64,000 nt of DNA. It comes from Apium graveolens (lineage: Eukaryota; Streptophyta; Magnoliopsida; Apiales; Apiaceae). Under the pieces are notes generated by a model. The model ran no database searches, had not been told where the DNA came from, and saw only the letters and a list, made by a program, of their open reading frames with translations. Shown here piece by piece: positions 12,296-23,698 of this stretch. Each line of letters starts with the position of its first letter. The first letter of the stretch is position 1. Location: contig NC_133650.1 in NCBI RefSeq assembly GCF_009905375.1, positions 147,268,567-147,332,566 on the forward strand, written 5' to 3'. The translations under genes were made by a program, and so were the position numbers.

Positions 12296-13273
12296 TTAGT
12301 GACTTGAAGAATGACAAGCATTTATCTCCTGACTTGGAGATGAATCGTCCCAGCGCAGCAACCCTTCCTGTGAGCTTCTGAACATCCTTGACAGTTTTGG
12401 TGGTTCCATGTCCAGGATTGCCTTTATTTTATCGCGGTTAGCCTCGATCCCTCTCTTAGAGACCATTAATCCCAAAAAATTTCCAGACCCTACTCCGAAA
12501 GCACACTTTGTAGAATTTAACATCATCTTGTGGTACCTCAGGACCTCAAAAGCTTCCCTCAAATGGGTTATATGGTCAGTCTTTACTAGACTCTTGACTA
12601 ACATGTCATCGACGTAAACTTCCATAGTCTTGCCAATAAGATTCTTAAGAATTTTATTTACCAACCTTTGATAGGTGGCTCCTGCATTCTTAAGACCAAA
12701 TGCCATAACTAGATAACAATAAACACCAAAGTCAGTGATGAATGATACCTTTGGAATGTCATCCTTATGCATCTTGATTTGATTATATCCACTGAAACCA
12801 TCCATGAAGCTCAGCATTTCATGCCCAGTAGTGGCATCTATCAAAGTATCGATCCTTGGTAACGGGAAACAGTCCTTAGGACAAACATCATTTAGATCAG
12901 TAAAGTCCTTACACATCCTCCATTTTCCATTGGCCTTCTTCACCATTACAGGGTTTGCTAACCACTCTGGAAATTGAATCTCCTCAATGAAACCAGCCTC
13001 CAAGAGCTTCTCCACTTCCTGTTTTATAGCTTCTTGCCTTTTTGGAGCAAAGCTTCTTTTCTTTTGTTTTACTGTCTTCCGATTTGGGTCCACATTCAGC
13101 TTGTGAGTAATCAGTTCCGGGTCTATGCCTGGCATATCAGCTGCTGACCATGCAAATACGTCACTATTTTCTTGCAAAAATTTCACCAACTTCCCTCTAA
13201 GGGGCTCCTCGAGCGTTGCTCCAATAAAAGTCACCTTCTCAGGATCTTCGGGGGCTAAAGGAACTGAAACCAA
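12296..13273 (-). pseudogene. Tat-1 pol: reverse transcriptase segment
   Basis: This open frame contains the RT core: MVKKANGKWRMCKDFTDLN, then SFMDGFSGYNQI, VMAFGLKNAGATYQRLVN and the catalytic YVDDMLVKS. Compared with Tat-2 it goes out of frame near 12404, where a run of A residues is one shorter, so the last 25 or so residues are meaningless. Upstream it is also out of register with the protease segment because of a one-base loss near 13430. The RT active site itself is intact. Confidence 0.88.
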
Positions 13274-13370
13274 GTCTTCTGCTGGCTTTCCTCTTTTCTC
13301 ATCATTCTCTCGGATATCCAGATCTTCAATAGGAAGAACCTGCCCCCAACTTCATCTGCCCTCAAAGAGG

Positions 13371-15733
13371 CTACATAACAGCTTCTAGCCATTTTTTGGT
13401 CTCCTCTCTCTTCTCTGATCCCATCCGGGTTGGAAACTTTATAACTGAATGGTAGGAAGAAGGGACTTCCTTAAAGGCGTGTATCCCTGTTCTTCCCATA
13501 ATAGCGTTGTAAGTCGAACTAGCCTTTACCACCAAGAAGTCCAACATCTGAGTGGCTTTTCTTGGTTCATGTCCTATGGTTGTTGGCAACTTGATTATCC
13601 CCTCTACGGGGCACTCCACTCCCGCGAACCCATATATTGGCATGTCGTTTGGGGTCAATTGGGAGTCATTATATCCCATCCTCAAAAAGGTGTCATGGAG
13701 CAAAATATCCACTGAAGCACCATTATCCACAAGGACCCTTCTCACTGGGCTGTTCCGTATTATCGTGGTTATAACCAACGGATTGTCATGGGGAAATTTC
13801 ACACCCTCCATATCAGAATCATCAAAAGACATTGTTACTCCTGCCCTGGCCCTCTTCGGGGCTTCCCCAACAATATGCATAACTTCTCAGGCGTACGCTT
13901 TCCTGAAGTTCTTGGATAACCCAGCAGCAGTTGGTCCTCCAAAGATTGTGTTTATCACAGGCCCTCAGGGTCGTGGTGCTCCGAAGATCGTATTTATCAC
14001 CGGTCCCCTAGGCTGGGGATTCCGCCCCTGATAATCTTGGTCCCTCCTACGATCTTCAAAGTTCTTTCTTCCATTGTTATTCCTATCCCCTCCATCTCCA
14101 GTGTATTTATTCAGTCTTCCTTTTCGAATGAGGAACTCAATTTCATCTTTCAGTTGTCTACACTCATCGGTAACATGACCGACATCTTTGTGAAATATAC
14201 AATACTTGTTCTTATCTAGCTTGGCAGGATCAGCCTTCAAGGGCTTAGGCCAACGAATATCTCGATCTTTCTCGATTTCCATCAAGATCTGGCTTCTAGG
14301 AGCATTCAGCTTAGCATATTCAATGAAATTTTGCCCAGGTCCTCCCTTCTTGGGGGTTGAATCAGGGTTTTGCTCGGTTCTAGGATATTTATCCTTAGCA
14401 ATATACTCCTGATCAGTTTTCCGCTTCTTGTCTCCAGTGGGCTCATTACTCACTACGGTTTTCCTCATGCTTTCTTCCACCTTGATGTACTTCCCTGCCC
14501 TATCCTAGAGCTGCAACATGCTTTCAGGGGGGCGTTTGACTAAGGACATCTTGAAAAACTCATCCCTAGTTCCTTGTTGCAGCGCTATCATGGCTACCTT
14601 ATCATCAAGGTCTGGGACTTTTAAAGCCTCCTTGGTGAAACGATTCAGGTAGTCTCTCAAGGATTCCTTTGCTCCCTGCACAATTCTCATAAGAGATGCT
14701 GAACTTTTCTCATGTACTCTCTCGCTGATAAATTGCTTAATAAAAGCCTGATATAATTCTCTGAATGAGCCAATAGAGTTCGGGGGCAGACGACTATACC
14801 ACCTTTGAGCCATACCCGACAGGGTTTGAGGAAAGACTCGACACTTAATAGCATCATTCACGGGCTGCAACAGCAGCGCATTAGAGAATGTTCTGACATG
14901 ATTAGCGGGATCTCCCGTGCCGTCATAAGCTTTTATAATTGGCATATTGAACTTCCTTGAGATATGGGCATTCATTATATCTTCAGTGAAGGGTGGAGTA
15001 GGATCATCAGGATCTCCAAGGGGAAGAAGATTGCTTGAATCAGCCCTTGGGACAACAGCCCTTCTCTGCACTGGACCATCCAGGTCTATGATAGGAGGAG
15101 GATTTCTCCCCCTAGGAGGTACTGGGGGTCTGGTGGTTTGGTGCGCCTCCAAGTCGCGCCTCAGCCTTTGAATTTCAGCCTCGTGAGCCCTGATTCTTTC
15201 CTGCACTTCTTGGGGATTCGTCCCTTGGGTGCTTTGAGGGCGTTGGCTACCATCAGCCATCGGCTCTTTGCCAGTACGTCTCCTTCTTGGGGCTACTTCA
15301 TCATCCGAAGATTCGGAGTCTCCCTCAGTGTAAGGACCAGAAAATTCTTGATCCTCAGGGATATGAGCCAAACCTCGTATGTATGAGGGCGAACGCCCTC
15401 GTGCCTCACTACGTCCAGCATGTCCACTTCCTCCAAACTCGGGGTAAAGGGGCATCCCATAAGGGGGTTAGTAGTAACAACAGTCGAATATTCGTACCCA
15501 ATGGGTCGAGAATTCATAGGTGCATGTACTTGTTGAACTTGAGGATTCATACCTTGAGTAGCCGAGGGAACCGTCCCTTGTGGCTGAGGTTCAGTTGCCC
15601 CTATCTGGGCTTCTCCTTGCGTGGTTGCATAGGTTGAGTGATGAGGCACCTCCACAGTTGAAGAAATCACTTGGGTTGTCCCCGTTGGTGTTCCTCCTCC
15701 AAGGGCTCTAACTGTTATCCGTGTTCTCGCCAT
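13371..15733 (-). pseudogene. Tat-1 gag and protease, broken
   Basis: The frame begins with MARTRITVRA at 15733, close behind the primer binding site. A C run one base shorter than in Tat-2 (G run on plus, 15463-15467) shifts it. The main gag frame then runs 15455-14505, including GTGDPANHVRTFSNALLLQP, and stops at TAG where Tat-2 has CAG. It reopens to the zinc knuckle CxFHxxxGHxTDEC (about 14160-14200) and stops again at TGA (13965, CGA in Tat-2) and near 13888. The protease segment 13880-13371 keeps the active site VDNGASVDILLHDTF. The four breaks rule out a product. Confidence 0.88.
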
Positions 15734-15749
15734 GGTTATTGTTGTGCTG

Positions 15750-15768
15750 TCCCACAGACGGCGCCAAA
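15750..15768 (-). other. Primer binding site of Tat-1
   Basis: On the minus strand TTTGGCGCCGTCTGTGGGA follows directly on the LTR end CCATAACA. The same site occurs at the matching place in Tat-2 and, with one change, in Tat-3. I do not assign the tRNA with confidence. Confidence 0.8.
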
Positions 15769-16350
15769 TGTTATGGATAAAAAACTAAGGTTATTATTTG
15801 CTGTATTTACTGCTAAGGTTCGGGAGTTTAAGGCCTTTAATGGCTGCTCTCGTGTTTCGTAGATTAACTCTACCTTTACGAGATGCCTACGTATCTCTGT
15901 GAATTAGAGAATCAAGCCAAAAAATGTAGTTCTGATTGGAGGGGTGATACCCTTTATATAGACGTTGGTGGTCCTTGAATTGGACTTGGTATAGGAGACT
16001 TGGTAGCCAAGTTTCAGAATTAGAATAGACTTTGGAGTCCTAAATAGTAGGAAACTGATTCCTTATCCTTTTAGGTCCCTTTGAGGCTAATCTGCAAGGA
16101 TTTATGTCCTTATCGGGACTCTTCTCAATAGCTGATTTTTCTCTTATTAATTAATTACGAAATTAATTAATATTCCGGGTTTTTGGGCCTTCTTTGTTCC
16201 GTCAGGCCTGATCTGGTCCATCAGGTCTGATCAATGTGTTGACCTTTTTGGTCTGAATGTCATACATCTTCTTGTTGGGCCTAGCAGCCCAAATCATGTA
16301 TAATTACTGTAATATTTAATTACATAATCAAGATTTATTTATCCCTATCA
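15769..16350 (-). repeat. Tat-1 5' LTR, 582 bp
   Basis: On the minus strand it starts TGATAGGGATAAATAA at 16350 and ends TTATCCATAACA at 15769, matching the ends of the Tat-2 LTRs. The middle is clearly related to Tat-2 but diverged, so the two elements are different copies or subfamilies. Confidence 0.88.
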
Positions 16351-17096
16351 CCGACCAAATCAAACTAATTATTTTTAGTTTAATTTTGATTTTTTTAAAG
16401 TCTGGATCAAAAACATAATTTTGTTTTAGACTGAATAATTAGTATATATGTTTTTTTATTGGTCAAATTGTATTTTTTTTAGTAGTATGTTAGTCTGAAT
16501 CAATTTTATAATGTATTTTTTTATCCTGGATAAATAAAATATATTATTTTATTTATCTAAGTTCATTAGTAAATTATTTTTAGGAGGATTGATAGTATTA
16601 TTATATTATCTTAACCCGAGTCACATTATATTTTTAGGAGGATTGATAGTATTATTATATTATCTTAACCAGAGTCACATTATATCAGATATTTAGTTTG
16701 TTTAAATTTAATTTAGCCTAAAGTAACAAATTAGAATGATATAGGACTCAATATTAATTAAAATTTAAATTGGTAGAAGAAGTTGAATTTAATATAGATT
16801 ATAGTGATAAATTAGAATGATATAAGACTCAATATTAATTAAAATTTAAATTGGTAGAAGAAGTTGAATTTAATATAGATTATAGTGATATAAGTTTCGA
16901 TATAAAATAGAACTGAAGTTGGTAAAATAATAAAAGAAGTTGACTTCAATATCAATTAGAATTAGAATTGATTGACCCAATAATTAGAATTAGAATAATT
17001 AAATAAGGGTAATTAAATAATTTCAGTAAGTACCGACCGACCGACTACCAAACTTTTAATGTTTCGTCTATTATAATATATAGTATATATTATAGT
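16351..17096. other. AT-rich interval between two Tat elements, no gene; two tandem duplications
   Basis: No coding region was found. A 54 bp unit is duplicated head to tail (16577-16630 and 16631-16684, one difference seen), and an 81 bp unit is duplicated (16728-16808 and 16809-16889, about one difference). Pieces such as TTTTGTTTTAGACTGA resemble sequence downstream of the gene near 54,600, suggesting an old dispersed repeat. The last five bases, ATAGT, are the left target duplication of Tat-2. Confidence 0.7.
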
Positions 17097-17640
17097 TGAT
17101 AGGGATAAATAAGTCCTGATTTTATAATTAATGGGCTGATAGGCCCAATAATAAGATGTATCATATTCAGACCAGAAAGGTTAAGCCTGATGGACCAGAT
17201 CAGGCCTGGTGGAATAAAAAAGGCCCAAAAGCCCTGATTATTAATTAATTTCGTAATTAATCAATAAGGGAAAAATCAGCTATTGAGAAGAGTCCCGATA
17301 AGGATATAAATCCTTATAGATTAGCCTCAAGGGGACCTAAAAGGATAAGGAATCAGCTTCCTACTTCCTAGGACTCCTAAGTCTATCCTAATTCAGAGGC
17401 TTGTCCACCAAGTCTCCTATACCAAGTCCAATTCAAGGACTCCCACATCTATATAAGGGGCCTCACCCCACAAATCAGAACTACGTTTTTTGGCTTGATT
17501 CTCTAATTCACAGAGATACGTAGGCATCTCGTAAAGGCAGATTGAGTCACGAAACACGAGAGCAACCATTAAAGGCCTTGAGCTCCCGAATCTTAGTAAT
17601 AAATACAACAAATAATAACCTTAGCTTTTTATCCATAACA
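17097..17640 (+). repeat. Tat-2 5' LTR
   Basis: Starts TGATAGGGATAAATAA and ends TTATCCATAACA. A TATA box, CTATATAAGG, at 17449-17458 marks the likely U3/R region. The ORF frame that continues upstream of gag into this LTR is not real coding sequence. Confidence 0.95.
17449..17458 (+). promoter_or_regulatory. TATA box of the Tat-2 5' LTR
   Basis: CTATATAAGG, conserved in the 3' LTR at 27779-27788 and near 47191 in Tat-3. It lies about 225 bp before the gag ATG. Confidence 0.65.
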
Positions 17641-17659
17641 TTTGGCGCCGTCTGTGGGA
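17641..17659 (+). other. Primer binding site of Tat-2
   Basis: TTTGGCGCCGTCTGTGGGA begins immediately after the LTR end at 17640. Confidence 0.85.
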
Positions 17660-17673
17660 AAACAACAACAACC

Positions 17674-20600
17674 ATGGCGAGAACACGGAGAACAATTGGA
17701 GCTATAGAGGAAGGAACACCATCAGAGACAACCCAGGTGATTTCATCAACCGTGGAGGTTCCTCCCCATTCAACTTATGCATCTACTCAGGAGGAAGCCC
17801 AGACAGGGGCAACTCAACCCCAGCTACAAGGGACAACTCCCCCGATTCAAGGTACGAATCCTCAAGTTCAACAAATACATATACCTGTAAATTCTCGACC
17901 TGTTGGGTATGAATATTCAACTATTGTTACTACTAACCCCCCTTATGGGATGCCCCTTCACCCTGAGGTTGAAGGAAGCGGATATGCTGGGCGAAGCGAA
18001 ACACGAGGGCGGTCGCCCCCCTATATACGAGGTTTGGGTCCTATCCCTGAGGATCGGGAATTTTCTGGTCCTTACACTGAGAGAGACTCTGAATCTTCGG
18101 ATGATGAAGTGGCCCCGAGAAGGAGGCGTCCTGGCAAAGAGCCAATGGCTGATGGAAGGCAACACCCTCAAAGCACCCCAGAGGCGAATCCCCAAGAAGT
18201 GCAGGAAAGGATTAGGGCTCATGAGGCCGAGATCCAAAGGCTGAGGCGTGATTTGGAGGCTCACCAGGTCGCCAGACCCTATATACCTCCCAGGGGGAGA
18301 AATCCTCCTCCTGTCATAGACCTGGATGGTCCGGTGCGAAGAAGAGCTGTTGCCCCAAGAACTGATCCAAGCAATCTACTTCCCCTTGGAGATCCTGATG
18401 ATCTAACTTCGCCCTTCACAGAAGAAATAATGAATGCCCATATCTCAAGAAAGTTCAAGATGCCCACTATCAAAGCCTATGATGGCACGGGAGACCCCGC
18501 AAATCATGTTAGGACATTCTCTAATGCACTGCTGCTGCAACCCGTGAATGATGCTATAAAGTGTCGGGCCTTCCCTCAAACCCTGTCGGGTATGGCTCAA
18601 AGATGGTACAGCCGCTTGCCCCCAAACTCTATTGGATCGTTCAGGGAGTTAAGTCAGGCTTTTATTAAGCAGTTCATCAGTGGGAGAGTCCATGAGAAAA
18701 GTTCAGCATCTCTCATGAGTATTGTACAAGGAGCAAAGGAAAATTTGAGAGACTACCTAAATCGTTTTATAAAGGAGGCTTTAAAAGTCCCAGACCTTGA
18801 TGATAAGGTAGCCATGATAGCACTGCAACAAGGAACTAGGGATGAGTTTTTTAAGATGTCCTTGGCCAAACGTCCCCCTGAAAATATGTTGCAGCTCCAG
18901 GAGAGGGCAGGGAAGTATATCAAAGTTGAAGAAAGCATGAAGAAGACCACAGTAAGTAATGAGCCCAATGGAGGCAAGAAGCGAAAAACTGATTTGGAGT
19001 ATATCGCTAAGGACAAATATCCTAGAACCGAACAAAACCCTGATTCAACCCCCAAGAAGGGAGGACCTGGGAAAAAGTTCACTGAATACGCTAAGCTGAA
19101 TGCTCCCAGAAGTCAGATTTTGATGGAGATTGAGAAAGACAGAGATATTCGCTGGCCTAAGCCCTTGAAGGCTGATCCCGCCAAGCTAGATAAGGGCAAG
19201 TATTGCAGGTTTCACAAAGATGTTGGCCATGACACCGATGAGTGTAGGCAATTGAAAGATGAAATTGAGTTTTTGATTCGAAAAGGAAGATTGAGCAAGT
19301 ATACTGGAGATGGAGGGGACAGAAATAATAATGGAAGGAAGAACTTTGAAGATCGTAGGAGAGACCAAGATGATCAGGGGCGGAATCCCCAACTTAGAGG
19401 GCCGGTTATAAATACAATTTTTGGAGGACCGCGACGCCCTCGAGGGCCAGTGATAAACACGATCTTTGGAGGTCCAACTGCTGCTAGATTGTCCAAAAAT
19501 TCCAGAAAGGCATATACTAGGGAGGTTATGCATATTGTTGGAGAAGCCCCGAAGAGGGCCAGGACAGAAGTAACATTGGCTTTTGATGATTCCGACCTAG
19601 AGGGTGTGAAGTTTCCCCATGACGACCCGCTGGTCATAACACCGATAATAGGAAATAGCCCGGTTAAGAGGGTCCTTGTGGATAATGGTGCTTCTGTGGA
19701 TATCTTGCTCCACGACACCTTTCTAAGAATGGGGTATAACGACTCCCAGTTGACACCAACCGACATGCCGATATATGGATTTGCTGGAGTAGAATGTCCT
19801 GTAGAAGGGATAATCAAATTGCCAACCACCATAGGTACGGAACCAAGGCAAGCAACGCAGATGCTGGATTTCGTGGTGGTAAAGGCTAGTTCAACTTATA
19901 ATGCTATCATGGGGAGAACAGGGATACATGCCTTTAAGGAAGTCCCCTCTTCCTACCATTCAGTCATGAAGTTTCCCACCCGAAACGGGATTGGAGAAGA
20001 GAGAGGAGATCAGAAAATGGCTAGAAGCTGTTATGTGGCCTCTTTGAGGGCAGATGGAGTCGGGGGGCAGGTTCTTCCTATTGAAGATATGGATGTTCAA
20101 GAAAATGATGAGAATAGAGGAAGGCCAGCAGAAGAATTGGTTTCGGTTCCTTTAGACCCCGAGAATCCTGAGAGGATGACTTTCATTGGAGCCACATTAG
20201 AAGAGCCTCTTAGAGGGAAGTTAGTGAAATTTTTACAAGAAAATAGTGATGTGTTTGCATGATCAGCAGCTGATATGCCAGGCATAGACCCGGAGTTAAT
20301 TACTCACAAGCTAAACGTGGATCCAAGCCGGAAGACAGTGAAACAAAAGAAAAGAAATTTTGCCCCGGAAAGACAGGAGGCTATAAAACAGGAAGTAGAA
20401 AAGCTCTTAGAGGCTGGTTTCATTGAGGAGATTCAATTTCCGGAGTGGTTAGCAAACCCTGTAATGGTGAAGAAGGCTAATGGAAAGTGGAGGATGTGTA
20501 TAGACTTCACTAATCTGAATGATGCATGCCCCAAAGACTGTTTCCCGCTGCCTAGAATTGATACTTTGATTGATGCCACTGCTGGACATGAGATGCTGAG

Positions 20601-23379
20601 TTTCATGGATGGATTTAGCGGATACAATCAGATCAAAATGCATAAGAATGACATTCCAAAGGTATCATTTATCACTGACTTTGGTGTTTATTGTTATCTT
20701 GTTATGGCGTTTGATCTCAAGAATGCAGGAGCCACCTATCAGAGGTTGGTGAATAAAATTTTTAAGGATCTTATTGGGAAGACTATGGAAGTCTATGTTG
20801 ATGACATGCTAGTCAAGAGTCTAGTAAAGACTGATCATATAACCCATTTGAGGGAAGCTTTTGAGGTCCTAAGGTACCACAAGATGATGTTGAATCCAAC
20901 GAAGTGTGCTTTCGGAGTAGGATCGGGAAAATTCTTGGGATTGATGGTCTCAAAGAGGGGAATTGAGGCCAACCCCGATAAAATAAAGGCAATCCTGGAT
21001 ATGGAACCACCAAAAACTGTCAAGGATGTACAGAAGCTCACAGGAAAGGTTGCGGCGCTAGGACGATTCATCTCCAAGTCAGGAGACAAGTGCTTGTCAT
21101 TCTTCAAGTCATTAAAGAACATTAAAGACTTTGTATGGAGTGAGGAAAATCAGAAGGCATTTGAAGAGTTAAAGAAGTATATGGGCCAGGCCCCGTTGTT
21201 GGCCAAGCCAGTTCTGAGTGAAGTTTTATTCTTGTACTTGGCTGTTTCAGAAAGCGCCTTGAGCGCGGTGTTGGTTAAGGAGGAATTGAAAGTCCAGAAA
21301 CCCGTATACTATGTCAGCAAAATCTTGCATGGTGTAGAGTTGAATTATTCAACTATTGAGAAATTCGCTTTAGCCTTGGTAATGGCTTCAAGAAAGCCGC
21401 GTCCTTATTTTCAAGCTCACCAGATTGAAGTGCTAACAAATCAGCCGCTGAGAAACATCATTCACAGTCCCAAGGCAAGTGGGAGACTGATTAAGTGGGC
21501 AATAGAGTTGGGAGAGTTCGATCTCAAGTATAAGCCACGTACGGCCATAAAAGCCCAGGCACTAGCTGACTTCGTGGTGGAATGTACCATACCCAACCAA
21601 GAAGTCGGGGGGCAGGAAGATACCATACCTCAAGACAAGGGAGTCGACAATGGGGACAAGGAGAAAGAATATTGGGTTCTCTATTTTGATGGAGCATCAA
21701 AAACAAATTCCAGTGGAGCAGGGTTGGTTTTGCAAAGCCCTGATGGATTCCTAATTGAGTATGCTATGAAGCTAGACTTCCCAACCACAAACAATGAAGC
21801 AGAGTATGAAGCCCTGATTGCTGGCCTTGGTCTAGCTGGGATACTTAGAGTCAAAAACTTAAAGGTCCGTGGAGACTCGAAGCTGATCATATCCCAGGTA
21901 AAGGGAGAATTTGAGGCAAGGGATGATACGATGGCTAAGTATGTTCGCCTAGTAAGGGCTGTAATGACCCAATTTAATGAATGCCATGTTGAACACATTC
22001 CAAGGGAAGAAAATGCTAAAGCAGATGCGCTATCAAAGTTCGCTTCGTCTGAGATTGAAGAAAGTTCAGGAAGTGTGTACTTCCGTGTTTTGAAGACACG
22101 GAGCATAGATGTTAAGCTTGTGGCTCCCATAGGCTTGGGGACGTCATGGATTGATCCCATCAAGGCTCACATTCAGACCGGTTGGTTGCCAAGTGATACA
22201 ACTGAGGCACGGAAGTTAACTATTCGAGCACTAAGGTACTCCTTGATAGATGGAATTCTGTATAAGAGATCTTTCGTGGTTCCTTACTTGAGGTGTCTCA
22301 GGCCCGACGAGGCACGCTTGGCTCTTGAGGAAGTGCATGAAGGTATTTGTGGGCAGCACTTGGGGGGCAGGGCTTTGGCTCATAAGATAACCCGTTTAGG
22401 CTTCTATTGGCCAGAAATGATGGCTGATGCCAAAGAATATGTGAAGAAGTTTGATCGCTGTCAAAAGCATGCACCAGTTGTTAGACAACCCCCCGAGATG
22501 CTGACCTCTATCAACTCGCCTATTCCCTTTTCCATGTGGGGGATGGATATTCTAGGGCCTTTTCCTATGGCCACGACACAAAGGAAATTTCTGATTGTAG
22601 CCATTGATTATTTCACCAAGTGGATCGAAGCCAAACCCTTGGCCAAAATCACTACTAAGCAGGTTGCACAATTCCTGTGGGAAAACATTATGTGCCGATA
22701 TGGAATTCCCCGTATCCTTGTCACTGACAATGGAACACAATTCAACAATGAGGAATTCAAGAAGTATTGTGAAGAAAATGAAATTGAGTTACGATTCACC
22801 TCTGTGGCTCACCCGCAAGCCAATGGGCAAGCAGAGGTAGCAAATCGGATAATCCTGGATGGACTAAAGAAGAGGATCGAGAAGTCAAGAAATAATTGGG
22901 TAGATGAGATACTTCCAATATTATGGGCCTACAGGACTACCTGTAGAGTCACGACAGGAGCAACTCCCTTCATGTTGGCATATGGGGCAGAAGCAGTAGT
23001 TCCAGTAGAGATATCACATTCCTCTCCAAGGATTCAGGCTTTCAATGCAGAAGAAAATGAGGAAGGGCAAAGGTTAGCCCTGGATCTGATCGATGAAGTG
23101 CGAGATAGGGCACATGCAAAGATAGTAGAATATCAGAAAAAGGCTGCATTCTACTATAACCTAAGGGTTAAAGAAAGGTTTTTTAAACAAGGCGATCTAG
23201 TCTTGAGGAAGATAGAAGCATCTGGTGTAGGAAAAAAAGGGAAGCTTGCCCCGAATTGGGAAGGGCCGTACAGAGTCAAGAGTGTTCAAGGTAGAGGAAC
23301 CTACAAGCTAGAGACTATGGATGGTTTAGAAGTCCCGAGAACTTGGCATGCACAAAACCTGAAGGTTTACTATGTGTAG
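17674..23379 (+). pseudogene. Tat-2 gag-pol polyprotein, 1902 codons, one nonsense codon
   Basis: Translation starts at MARTRRT, 15 bp after the primer site. Domains in order by residue: gag core from about 272 (GTGDPANHVRTF), zinc knuckle near 511 (CRFHKDVGHDTDEC), aspartic protease at 670 (DNGASVDILL), RT with YVDD at 1041, first RNase H near 1190, second Tat-type RNase H at 1339 (DGASKTNSSG), integrase with zinc finger near 1560-1596 and catalytic aspartates at 1625 and 1685, and a GKKGKLAPNWEGPY tail before the stop at 23379. Two defects stand out. Codon 863 (20260-20262) is TGA where Tat-1 and Tat-3 have TGG, which separates gag-protease from RT-integrase. The first Cys of the second zinc-finger pair is Phe (1593), whereas Tat-1 keeps Cys. 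The rest is one open frame, which fits recent activity. Confidence 0.93.
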
Positions 23380-23698
23380 GGCAGCCGGATACGATTCTCA
23401 CTCGTCAGGATGGCGAGTAGGTTGAAAAGCACCTTGAAGCTTTGCTTGCTTAGGATTTATATGTTTTAGTTTTATTACGATGTTTATTAAGACTTGTGTA
23501 AGGGACGAATCCCAGACAATTTTATGAAATTCATGAGTTCTTCAAAGTATGTTTGTGGCCTAACAAATAAAAATCAAATGCATGGATGCAAGCATAGAAG
23601 GTGATAAATGAAATAGATCTGATAGATGTTACAAAAGTTCGATAAATAAAGTCTCGAAAATAAAAAAAAAAAACAAGCCAAGCAGGGCTGAAAAAGCT

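Larger units (their letters stand above)
10870..16350 (-). mobile_element. Tat-lineage Ty3/gypsy element (Tat-1), 5' half only
   Basis: Minus-strand element with a 5' LTR (15769-16350), primer binding site (15750-15768), then gag, protease, RT, RNase H and the first part of integrase. Integrase is cut at 10870 by the Tekay-like insertion. The rest, with the 3' LTR, must lie left of the window. It is closely related to Tat-2 (17097-27970), which gives a reference for each break. Bases CCGAC (16351-16355) should be its target duplication; the partner is not visible. The coding part carries single-base frameshifts, often in homopolymers, and nonsense codons that fit C-to-T change. Confidence 0.9.

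Noticed and set aside
15293..15733. Separate small gene starting MARTRITVRA
   Set aside because: It is the frameshifted N-terminus of Tat-1 gag, as comparison with Tat-2 shows.
17542..17673. Upstream start of gag at 17542
   Set aside because: These codons lie in the LTR and primer binding site; the gag ATG at 17674 matches Tat-1.
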